Source: Sordaria brevicollis | Lineage: Eukaryota; Ascomycota; Sordariomycetes; Sordariales; Sordariaceae | Length of the DNA: 64,000 nucleotides | NCBI GenBank assembly: GCA_033439795.1 | Contig: JAUTDP010000006.1 | Coordinates: forward strand, 806,001 to 870,000 | Reading direction: 5' to 3' | Part shown: positions 26,301 to 37,806 of the stretch, piece after piece | Numbering within the stretch: the first letter of the stretch is position 1 | Layout of the letters: each line of letters starts with the position of its first letter | The notes under the pieces: generated by a model | Told to the model about the DNA's origin: nothing | Databases searched by the model: none | Seen by the model: the letters and a program-made list of their open reading frames with translations, nothing else | Position numbers and translations under genes: made by a program

Positions 26301-29300
26301 TTTAATTTTTTTAGTAAAGATTAGGTCCTTTATATAAATTATAACGCTAAAATTAAATTTAATTTCGGGGATATTCTTAATTTTATTAATTCCTAAGGAC
26401 GGAATCCTAATTTAAATTTATTTTATTAAGTAGAGCGAATCGTCTTTTATTAAGGGTTTATCTTCGGGAATTAGTTTAATAATTTCCTTTACCGCCTTAT
26501 TAATTTTCAAATCCGGTATAAGGGTTATTCTTTCCAATTCTTTTATATAATTAAATTCTTTTCCGATTTCTTTATTTACAACGGTTAATATAATTTAAGC
26601 TTAATCGAAAAAAATCGATTTATATTTATTAAAATCGATATTCCAAATCGTTCCGAATCGCTAATTTTTATAAAATTATATTAGGGTTAGGTTCGGGTTT
26701 ACTATTAAAATAAATTTGGTTATATTTACATTAAAGATATAATTACGGATATATTTACTCTAAAATACGAATATAAAATCCTTTAATATATTAATTAATA
26801 TAATAATATTAAAATAAACGTAATTTACGGATATTCGTATTTTATAATATAATGGAATTATTATATTATAATTAATTATAACCTTATAAGTAATTAACTT
26901 TATTCTATTATAGGTTTTAATAATTATACCGCGATACGAATCGACTTTTATTATATTAAATTTAAAATCGATTAAAACTGTATTCGGGACGGTTTAGGAC
27001 GTACTAAATAAGAATTTAGCCGGGAATTTATTAATAATTTATATTTTAATACGGAATTTAATTTAAATTACTTTACTATTTATTATTCCTATTATAAATA
27101 AGTCGAAATTTATTTATTATTTTAAAATTATATTACTTCCTATAATATTAAAATTCTTTTCGACTAAATTATCGAATTCGACGTTAACGCTTCTTCGAAG
27201 GAAATTTCGATCGATAAGGATATTAAAGTAGTTTATATTAATATAAATTATATATTCGGGGCCGAATTTAGTAAATTAAATTATAATTTAAAAGAAAGTA
27301 TATAATATTCCTTCGATTTTAAAAAGTATTAATTTAATATTAATTATAAGGAGGTTAGGGCCGATTAATTTAGGGTTTATTATTATTATAATAGCGGCGT
27401 TCGGTTAAGTAAATTATAATTTTAATTTAGGGTTATAATAATCGCTATTTAAAGCGTATTAGAGTATATAACGACGAATTTTAAATTATTAACGGCATTT
27501 CTTATACGTAGTTCGTTTTAAATTATTAAAAAGTATAAAATAAATTAAAGATTAATTATATTTATTAATTATATAATAAAATACGGATATAATATTAACG
27601 TTAATAAATATAAAGGTTTCCTCTTCGTTAGAATTAGAATAGTAATTGTATTTTTTAAAATTTTAAATATAAAATTAACGGATTTTTTCGTCGGATTCGT
27701 TACCGATATTAATAATCGTTTTGCGTTCCTTATTGGCTAAGAAAATACCGTCGGAGCGGTATACGCCGGGCTTAATTTAATAGCGGTAAAAACGCTTATA
27801 TAAGCGGCGAATTTAAAATAATTTTTTATTTCCCTCTTTTTAAAGTCTATTTTTATTATAAGCCTTTTAACGGTCGGATTTATTAGCGAAATTTTACTTC
27901 TATTTACTTTAACGATTAAAACGGCGGTTTAAATCGTAGGGCGGGTAATTTAGGCCGTAATTATATATAATAATATTTATAGGGGTTAAGGCGGCCTATT
28001 AATAATTCGATTTAGCCGCGATGTAGTAAGAACCGTTAATAAATAAATATTAAATTTTAAAAGCGGGTAGAATTAAACGAATATTTTCGAATAAAATAAA
28101 CTTTCTTTCTAATTCGGCCTTTATAAAACGAACGTTAAAATCGGTATTATAATTGTTAAAATTATTAATTAAATTAAATCGATAAATTTCGGCTTTTTAT
28201 TCGATATATTTAATAAAATTATCGGTTATTATATTATAAGATAGTTCCTAAATTAATTAATATAAATTAAAGTAAATAGCGAATTAAATACGGGAATTAA
28301 TATTAAAGGCGTTATTATTTTTAAATTCGCGGCTCTAATATAAAATTTAAAGAGCCGTAATATAAATCGGCTTATTAGTAATATAATCCTCGTACGAATA
28401 TTTAATAGAATTAAATTTAATTAGGATTTAGTTTTTTATCGGTTTAAAGCAGGCGATTAAAACGGCTTTCTAAATATTTAAATCGACTTTATAAATTACT
28501 CGCTATTAGGGATTTAATTAAATTATTTATTAAATTTTAATTACTCTATAAAATAATTCGTTAAAATTGAAGCGCAAATATTTAATACGGGCCGGGATTA
28601 TAACATTTAATATAACGGATTCGAAGAATAAATAGACCGATTTATAATAAATATCCCCTTTATAAATATAATATTTATAACTTTAATATTCAAATTTAAA
28701 TATATTAGGGTAGAAAAAACCGGTTTATTTAATTTTCTATCCCTAAAGATTTCCGTTAAGATTATCGCGGTTAAAAGCGTTATTAAAATTAGCGGCGAAT
28801 TTAATAACGATTTGGTTTAGGGTTTAGATATTATTATTAACGGTCGCTATTATTATAGTTTAAATTATAGTAATAAATTCGGCTCCGCCGAATTAATTTT
28901 ACTAATTTTTATTTTAATTTTAATTAATAAATTAATTTTAAAATTAATCTTCCTTTTAATTTTAATTTTAAGCTTAACCGCGTCCTTAGGATTAGGAATT
29001 ATTGCTACTTTAATTATAGGGGCTTATTTAGGACGTAAAGTTAAAAAATCCTACTCTAGGGTCGAAACCCGAATTAGGTTATCCTATATCTCGTTTAAAT
29101 ATAATTTAAACGGTATTAATTAAAAATCCTATAAATTTAGAAATTTAATTAATTATTTTTAATAAGGAAATTATTAAATTTAATAACGGTTTTTAAAGTA
29201 TTTAAAACCGTAATTAATTCGGTTTAATTAGAACGTTTAGTAAATTTTAAATTAATTATTAATAATTATTATAAGAAATTTTTAATATTATATCCGGTAA

Positions 29301-31448
29301 ATAATTATTAAGAGGATATATCGAATTAATTAAAGGAAGATAAAAATTTTAAAAAGGGTTATAAAATCGGGATAGAATTTTCTCCTTTTTTTTATTAATT
29401 TAATAGAATAAGGACGGGGTAAAAGTAACTTTATATTAATTCTTTATTCTTTCCTTTAAACTCTTTACTACGTTAATTCCTTCTTTACTTTTATTTTTTA
29501 ATTTATTAAATTTTATTTTATAAAATTTAAATTAAGGATAAGAATTATTTTAAAGGAAGAGTAATTTTATAATAAATCGGTTTCGGTACCGAATAATATC
29601 CTCGTCGTTTATAACCGATTCTATAATTATTCGAAAATTTAAATTAATATTTTCTATCGGTTTATTTTTAAAATTACTTTCCTAATAGAATTTTTCGGCT
29701 AAATTTAAACCGAACGAACTAACGGTTTAATCCTTTTAGGATAAAAGAGAATTTAATATTCGGGGTTCTTACTATATATAATTACTAATTTAAATTAATA
29801 AAAGAAGGGAAGGGGTATCGATTTATATAGGAGACGGATTGCTTTAAATTAGCTACGGCTTATAATAAGCCTTAAAATCTTTTACGTAATTCTAAAAATC
29901 TTTTATTAATATAAAAGATTAGGTAAATACCCCCTATAAATTTAAATTAAATTATATTATAGCCGGTATACCGGGGGCGTCTAAGAGTTTTTCGTTATTT
30001 ATATTAATTCGAAATAAGGTATATATTAATAATAATTATAATATATAGGAAGGTTCTTGAAATAGGTATATTAAAAATTAAATTTCCTATATTATTATAT
30101 AATATATTTCATTTTAATATTTAATTCGCGATTTAATAAAACCGGGTAATTATAAATATAAAATATCCTTTAATTTGGGGGTTACGTTAAAGACAAATTT
30201 AAATTCGATATATTAATATCTTCCTACTTCGGGACGGATTTTAATATTCGAAATATTAATAACGGTAATAATTTGGCTATACTTTTCTAATTCGGATTGG
30301 GCTTTAAATTCGGGTCCGGTATTAATTTTACGATTAATTACAGTAAAATAACGTTAAATTCCCGTAGGAGACGAAATTAAATACCTTTCTAATTCGGGTT
30401 GAACGTTAATTTAAAAATTAATATCGGTAAAAGGATAACGACCTTTTATAAAAAACGAAATCTAATACCTCTCCAATTCGGTTCGGGCTTTAATTTAATA
30501 ATTAATATTAGTAAAAGAATATTAAATTCTTAAAAGAAACGAAATTTAATACCTTTTTATTTAAATTTCAATTATTTATAGTAAATTAAGTATAAATTTA
30601 TCGCTTAAAGCGGTATAGAAGTCGTCCTCATCGGTTTTTAAGCCGGCGTTTATTTCGCTTTTAAGGGCGGAGACGTTTATTTTCTTTAAGGAAAGTAACG
30701 GGTTATAGGGGTAATATAAACCGGAATTTAATATAAATAAATATTATAAACCTATAATAATTATATATTTTATATATAATATTTAATTTTATACGTATTT
30801 GGGCTCCGAGACGTTATAATAAAAAAAAACGGGGTAATTACTAAATTTATAATTAAATTCTATACTATCGTTATTATTTTAGGAAAATAAATTATTTTAA
30901 TTATTAAATTAATTAAAAGAATTTTGAATATTGGGCGTAGGTAGAACGAATTTTTATATTTATTATAATTCGATTTAGGGAAATATAATAAGGGATTAAT
31001 CGTTTTAGGTAAATTTAACGGCTTATTTAAAAAGGCTTTTAGGGATATAATAATCTAAACTTTAATAAATTAAATATAAGGGTAATACTATTAACCGTTT
31101 CGTAGTTCGAATCGATATTAATAATATTAATTCGGTATTTAAAAATTACGGTAAAGAATTAATAACCGCCTTAAATCGTCTTTTTAAACTATTTAACGCA
31201 ATTTAGTATTATAATATTATTAAATTCGCGTAGACGAAGTCCGATATATACCGAAGGTCCCGTTAAATTATAAGGTCTTTAGGGTTGAATATAAATATTA
31301 ATAATTAATAAAATAGGATGAAAAATAATAATAATATAAAGCGGGGCTAAGCCGAAGCGTTAAGAGACTCCTCGGGTTGGGTATTTATTACGAAATTTCT
31401 AAAAGAAAGGAAGAATATTGATAATTAAAATTATTATTGGGTATTATT
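26300..31448 (-). pseudogene. Gag/protease side of element B (RIP-inactivated)
   Basis: About 5 kb upstream of the reverse transcriptase on the minus strand, long for gag plus protease. It holds a Lys/Ile-rich low-complexity stretch (about 28,880-28,980) and an in-frame 84-bp tandem repeat (30,282-30,551). I could not identify a zinc knuckle with confidence. Confidence 0.6.
30282..30551 (-). repeat. 84-bp tandem repeat (28 codons) in element B
   Basis: Two exact-length units at 30384-30467 and 30468-30551. A longer, diverged unit precedes them from about 30,282, and a truncated start of a further unit follows at 30552. Shared blocks are the C-T-rich start with CAATTCGG/TAATTCGG, TTAATATTAGTAAAAG-like middle and ACGAAATTTAATA-like end. 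The 84-bp period is a multiple of three, so it would encode 28-residue repeats in the element's protein. Confidence 0.85.
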
Positions 31449-31691
31449 TATTAAATAGTATAAATTTATAACGTAAAGTCCTTAATAAATTAGATGATTA
31501 TAGAATATAATTATTAATTTAGGAGAGAGATCGAATCGAAGTTCGACTTTTCGGTTATTTATTTATATATAGGAATTAATTCGGGTCGTCCTTAACCCGA
31601 CTCTTACAATACTTAAAGGAGAAGGTAAATCTACGACCGATTTGATGTTGAATCGTGGCTCGTTTCGACCTATTCCCTTCTTCCCTTTACA
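31449..31691 (-). repeat. Right LTR of element B (5' LTR in element orientation, 243 bp)
   Basis: It begins TATTAAATAG (TG to TA) and ends ACA intact, followed by CTTAA (31692-31696). The right part (about 31,640-31,691) is nearly free of RIP changes, unlike the matching part of the left copy. Confidence 0.95.
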
Positions 31692-31696
31692 CTTAA

Positions 31697-32330
31697 CCAA
31701 AGCCTAGAAGGTCGAGCACCTAAGGAATAAAGTTTCTAAATACATCCGTGACGCCGGCGCTTATTGTAAGCCCCCTACTAATAACGCCTAGGATAAGTAG
31801 TTAGAGATATACTATAAAATCGCCTACGCTTAGGACGATGCCGATTATTACGCCCGTATGGCCCGTAGTATTTTTAGTAACGCCCCTAATAATAACGCTA
31901 ATATTAATTCCGGTGGTAATTCCAATTCCGCTACTAGTGGCTCTAATTCCGCTTTTAACCTTAATAATTATATTATTAATTAAGGCGGTAATAAAATAGA
32001 TTTTAACGCTATTAACTTTATTAGTATTATTTATTCTAATATATTGGATTAATATATACGTAATAGCCCCTATCGTTATTGTAACTAATCCGGTTATTTA
32101 ATTAAAAATTACTTTCGTTTTATTAATTATAGTTTTTAAGGCCCTATTAATAAAAATAATTATTATAATAATAACCGCGGTCGTAGTAGGAATAATAATA
32201 GTAGTAATAATAATATTATTAATATTCGTAGCGCTAATACTTCCGCTATTAACCCGGCTCCCGCCCCGGTTATTAACCCGGCTCCTACCTAACCTATTAA
32301 ATAAATTATTAATAGCGAATATTATAATAA
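31697..32330 (+). pseudogene. Gag of element A, 3' part with zinc knuckle
   Basis: It continues the reading frame broken at 20346. The first 170 bp are much less mutated than the surroundings. An Asn/Ser/Gly-rich linker (about 31,890-31,960) precedes a zinc-knuckle ghost at 32071-32112 with exact CX2CX4HX4C spacing: the second Cys is intact, the other two Cys and the His read Tyr by RIP, and one spacer codon is TAA. Pro/Ala/Asn-rich sequence follows to about 32,300. Confidence 0.85.
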
Positions 32331-35300
32331 TTAAGGAAATACTTAACCTCTATATAGAATCGCGTATAAAGGCTTAAATTAATATTATTAAAAAAATAAA
32401 TTTTAAATTATAAATTAAAAGATTTAGAGGAAATACGAATTTAATTTTTAAATAATTCCGTATTTTTAAATTTAATATTTTTATTATTTTACGTATATAT
32501 TAGATCGCGTAAAGATTATTATATTATTTTAATAAATAGTAGTTATTCTATTTACGCTTTTTTAAATTCTTTATTTATAAAAAAGAATAACTTCCTACGT
32601 TTTAAATTTTTACAATTAAAAAAATTAGTCCTTATTAATAAAATCGTTAAAAGTATTATTTTTAAAGGAGTCCGTACCCAATTCTATATTAATTTTTATA
32701 CAGAAATTATAACCTTCCTTATTTATAATATTTTTAAAAATTATTCCGTTATTCTCGGCTTCCTATAAATATAATATTATTAGCCTAAAATTAATTATAA
32801 TAATTATACCGTTTACTTTACTTAATACTACGGCCGTTACCTCCCTTTAAATTTCTTTAATAAATAAATTATTATACTTAAAAATTTTATTAATTATATT
32901 ATAATAATAATTATTCGCCTATTATTACAATTAAATACCCCGATTTCAATTTCGCCGCTACTTTTACTCTTTAAATCCTTTAGGATAATTTTACGATTAG
33001 AGTCCGCTTTTTAAATTACCCTACGAATAATACCGATTTTTAAGCTATTACCCTCTTCCTTAACCCTTAAAAATAAATTTACCCTAATTCCCTCCCTAAT
33101 TCTTAAAATTAAATAATATAATAATTTTCCGCGTTATATTAATAACCCTATAAAAGTTTTAATTATTAATTGAGCTAAAATTAAGGTATAGGGAATTTTT
33201 AATACGGTTACTCTTTTCGTTAAAATTAAGAGCCTTACAATTTACGAATTATATATTCGTTTAAATAGCCGCCGTATTTTTATTAGAATAGTACGTTTAA
33301 TATAATTATAATATTTTATATATATTAATAATACATTTAATACGGTCGATATTAAAGAGTTTAACGTTATTACGTTTAATTATATATACAAAAAATAGAA
33401 TTTTAAGCCTTTAATTACTAATTATACCGCGTTAGAACGGTTATTTACAATTTCGGAATTAATAGACGTCGAGGAGTTAATAGAGGATATAATAAATAAT
33501 ATTATAAACAGTAAGGGGGAATAGTATAAATACTTTTTATTATTATTTATTTATCCGTTTATTAATACGATAATTAATAATATTAATTCTAATAAGGATA
33601 AAGAAGCCGCCGTTTTAGTAAGAGTATTAAATTTAATAGGGGATTTTAACCGGGATATTCCTATATATAAAAAGGTTTTTAAATAAATTTATATTATTAA
33701 AATTATCGAGAAGGACGTAAAAATTTTTTTAGAAAAAAGTAATAAATTTATTAAATCCGACGATAAAATTAAGGTTAAAATTTTAATTAAATATTATAAG
33801 AATATCGAAGTTTTCTTTCCCCGCTTAATAAAAAAAGTCCCGCCGTATTACATTTACAATTATAAAATCGAATTATTATTAAAATAATAGCCGTTTAATA
33901 TAAGGCCCCGATATATAACGCTTATTAAAGTGGCCGTAATTAAAAAATAAATTAATATTAATTTTTAGAAAAAGTTTATTCGGCCTTCTTAATCCACTAT
34001 TACGGCCTTTATCTTCTTCGTTAAGAAATTTAATAGCGGAGTTTATATTTACGTCGATTATTATAATATTAATAACGTTATTATAAAATCCCGTTATTTA
34101 TTACTATTAATTAAAAAAATATTCGATATTATTTATAAAGTAAAAATCTTTATTAAATTCGACGTTATTATCGCGTTTAATTATATTCGGGTTAAGGAGG
34201 GATACGAATAATTTACGGCGTTTATTACCCGTTTCGGCCTTTTTAAATTAATAATTTACCTATTTAATTTATAGGGTATATTAGGGACGTTTTAAAATTA
34301 TATTAATAATATATTTTATAATATTTTAAACGTTTATACTACTATTTATTTAGACGATATTTTAATATATTTTAATAACGAAGAAGATTACGTTTATTAC
34401 GTTACGGAAATCTTAAATTATATAATTAAAGTAAATTTTTAATTCGATATCGATAAATACGAATTTTATATTACCCGTACGAAATATTTAAGTCTAATTA
34501 TTATTTTCAATAATTTCGAAATAAACCCCGAAAAAGTTATTATAATTATTATTTAAGAGGTTCCGGATTTTAAACGCTCCTTTTAACGTTTCTTAAATTT
34601 TATAAACTTTTACCGATAATTTATTAAATATTTTTCTATTATCGTAGGATTATTATATAAATTTACGAAGAAGGATATAAATAAAATAATATAAATATAG
34701 ATTAAATAGTATTAAAAATCGTTCGACGCCTTTAAAAAAATATTTATTACGGGTCCCGTTTTACAAATTTACAATTAATTTAAATAAATAATCGTCGAAA
34801 CCAACGCTTTTAATTAAATATACAGCGGTATTTTTTCGTAATATAATAACGAAGGTATTTTACGCTTAATTATTTATTTTAATTAATAATATACGGCGGC
34901 CGAAAATAATTATAATATTTATAATAAAGAATTATTCGCTATTATTAAAGTATTAAAGGAGTAGAGGTTAAAATTTAAAAGTGCGTAATAACCTTTTAAA
35001 ATATTAATAAATTATAAAATTTTAAAAATATTTACCGTTAATAAGTAATTTTCTCCTTAATATATACAATAATTTTAATTTTTATTATAATTTAATTTTA
35101 CGATTAAATATCAATTAGGTTCTTTTTAAATCCGTTTTAACGCCCTTAATTATAAATTAAAGGATATTCCCTACGAAGGAAACGAATATTTATTCGCCTA
35201 TAATAAAATATTTTTCAATTAAAATATATTTATTAATAGGGTTTAAATATTAAACGACGTAAAAGTGGAAATAGATTTTAAAATTAATGTAAATATATAT

Positions 35301-37080
35301 TATCTTTATAATTTAGAAGTCTTTAACGAAAAGTTTATAAAAAATTTTATTACCGAATTTTATAAAAAATCCGTTTTTTTTATAGACTTTTTAACTTACT
35401 TTTAAAATTCCGAACGTTACGTTTAATTTAAGGAAATACGAAAATAGATAATAAAAATTACGTTTATAAAATACCGAATAGTATAAGGGCGAATTTATTA
35501 TTATAGTACTATTATCGTTAATTTAGAGGATATAGAATTATAATTCTAATTAATCCGTTGTATTTACGACGCCCCCTTTATTAATTATTTAAGTCGCGAG
35601 AAAATTTTCTATTTATTATTTTATTTATACTTTTAATTAAGGATATATTAATCGGTTTATATTTATTATAAAATATACTTTTAATACGCTAAAAATAAAT
35701 TATTACGCTATTCCCCTTATAAATTATTAAAATTATTAAACGTTTTTTTTACCGCTTGGAAAGAGATTTCTATTAATTATATTACCCTTTTTATTCTATA
35801 TTTACGTTGTAGTTAAGAATTTAAATATATTATTATAATAGTTGACCGTTTTATTAAAATACGTTATTATATCTTTTACGAAATTTTTATTATTAAAGAA
35901 TTGGCCGAACGTTTTATCGAACGGGTATATAATTTATATAACCTTTCCGATTTTATTATTTCTAATTATAATATTTAATTTATTTCGATATTTTAGCGCG
36001 TTTTATTAATATAATTAAAGGTTATATTAAAATTATCTTCCGCTTTTTATTTAATAACGAACGGTTAAACCGAATATATTAATATAAAAATAAAATAATA
36101 TTTAAAAATATATATTATTTAGGTATAGGATAATTAGGTCGATTAATTATTATTTACGGAATTTGCTAATAATAACCAAATTTCCGAAATAATTAGCGTT
36201 TCCCCTTTCTTCGTTAATTATAATTTTAACCCCTATATAAATATTAAACTAGTAGTATTTTATCCCCTTAAAATTTTAGTAATATAATAAAAGGAGTATT
36301 TTAAAGCCTATAAAATCGTTAATTATTTTAAGGAAATATTCGATTATATTATAACGAATATTCGAAAAATTTAATAATATTATAAAAATAACGTTAATAT
36401 TTAACGGTCGGACGTTCTAATATATAAATTAGGAGATTGGGTTTTATTCGATATTATTAATTTCGATTCCGGCCGCCCCTATATTAAATTAATACCGCTT
36501 TTCGAAAGACTTTTTATAATTATTAGTATTAATATTTATATTATTACATTTAAATTCTTTAATAATATAAAATATAGCCCTACCTTTTACGTTAATAAAG
36601 TTAAATATTAATTGGATAATAGGTTATTAAAATAATTATAATTAAATAAAAATATATAAACGAATTACGGTCGGATTTTAAAGCGTATTAATAATAGTAA
36701 GGAGTAAATTGAATAGGAATTTATTAAAATTAACGGTTATAAAAAGGAGGGCCGCTTTTAAAAATATTATATTATATAAATACTTTTTTACGCCTTTAAT
36801 TAGTAATTAAAGAATAATATTTCGATATATTTGGAATATATACGCCAATTCTATAAGGAAAACCTAAATACTTTAATATTATTATAATAATTCGAGGAAA
36901 AGAAGAAGTAGAGGAAGTAAGAGGTATAGGAAGCCCGGGAGGCGGGAAGAATACAGGAGGATATAATTATAGCGCTAGAGGAGGCCCCGGAAACGGAGGC
37001 GGAGATATAATAGGAGGAGTATAATAGGAGGAGGAGGTTATTACGTTTGAAAATAGCGGTTATAGAGATTTTTTTAATAA
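32331..37080 (+). pseudogene. Pol region of element A: protease, reverse transcriptase, RNase H, integrase, Glu-rich tail
   Basis: Reverse transcriptase spans about 33,950-34,600, and its catalytic box YLDD is intact at 34347-34358. RNase H follows at about 34,740-35,050. The integrase zinc-binding region starts near 35,570 and the core at about 35,750-36,050 keeps PWKEISI(D to N), VDRFIK and SNYN (from SDxx) blocks. A charged, Glu/Arg-rich C-terminal tail lies at about 36,890-37,070, just before the polypurine tract. Stops are TAA/TAG. Confidence 0.88.
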
Positions 37081-37140
37081 AGATTTCGATTATTTTATAT
37101 AATAATAATTAATTATATAACTTCTTTTAAAGGGAGGTAA

Positions 37141-37447
37141 TATTATAGGCCTAGTCGTAATTATATATAATTAGTATATTATTATTACGTATTTATATTC
37201 GTATAGTAATCGCTTCTTAAAATGTATTATTATATTCGGGATAATCCTATCCGTACGGGATATTATATTATTATTTACCGTTTATACGGTTAGGGTTATT
37301 TAACCGCGCGTAATTAGCGCATTCCCGTCGCGCCTTATAAAGGGCGGGCTTCCTACGTATATTTTCTTCCTTTTCCTCTTTCTTCCTTTATACAATTATA
37401 CATATCTACATCTACTACCTACCCTTATATTAACTGTCCCTGTGATA
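37141..37447 (+). repeat. 3' LTR of element A (307 bp)
   Basis: Second copy of the A LTR, preceded by AAAGGGAGGTAA and followed by ATTAT (37448-37452). Its first half is more RIP-mutated than the 5' copy, and its last 60 bp less so. Confidence 0.94.
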
Positions 37448-37735
37448 ATTATCGTATTTAAAAAATTATAAAACTACGGCGGCAATTTTATTAAAGTTAT
37501 AATACCCCGCGTTTATTAAGTAACCGGCTTTAATAATCGTTATATTTATATATTTATCCGATTTATTCGAATATAAATCGAAATTTTAAATGCGTAATAT
37601 AAGAGTATAATATAACGGTTGGAAATTACTAACCTTTATAAGATCCTTAAGGAATAGGTATTCTTCGTTAACTTTATTTTTATAAGTTTTAAACTTTTGC
37701 CGTTTTGCCGGTATAATTATAAAGGGTATTAATTA

Positions 37736-37806
37736 TTTATTCCTATAGGAATTATAAAATTTACTATAATAGTAGGAAGGGTATATTATAAAAGGGTAAA
37801 TTATAA
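37736..37806. repeat. Palindromic repeat module, copy 7
   Basis: TTTATTCCTATAGGAATTAT at 37736-37755, followed by an AAAGGGTAAATTATAA block at 37791-37806, in the same order as at 7177-7219 and 8432-8483. Confidence 0.45.

Larger units (their letters stand above)
20347..31691 (-). mobile_element. Element B: complete Ty3/gypsy chromovirus-like retrotransposon nested in gag of A
   Basis: Two 243-bp LTRs (20347-20589 and 31449-31691, no indels) are flanked by the duplication CTTAA at 20342-20346 and 31692-31696. The catalytic box YIDD reads intact on the minus strand at 25719-25730, and a pyrimidine run (ACCCCC, 20593-20598), which is the minus-strand polypurine tract, abuts the left LTR; both fix the minus orientation. 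At 11.3 kb it is longer than usual for gypsy elements. The excess lies in a repeat-bearing gag-side region and in about 2 kb after the chromodomain. It is younger than A because it interrupts A. Confidence 0.96.
18841..37447 (+). mobile_element. Element A: RIP-degraded Ty3/gypsy retrotransposon, split by nested element B
   Basis: Two 307-bp LTRs (18841-19147 and 37141-37447, constant offset of 18,300, no indels) are flanked by the target duplication ATTAT at 18836-18840 and 37448-37452. An AAAGGGAGGTAA polypurine tract ends at 37140, so the element is on the plus strand. Without nested B (11,345 bp plus one 5-bp duplication) A is about 7.3 kb, a usual gypsy size. Gag precedes and continues across B; pol follows at about 32,300-36,600. 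Confidence 0.95.
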
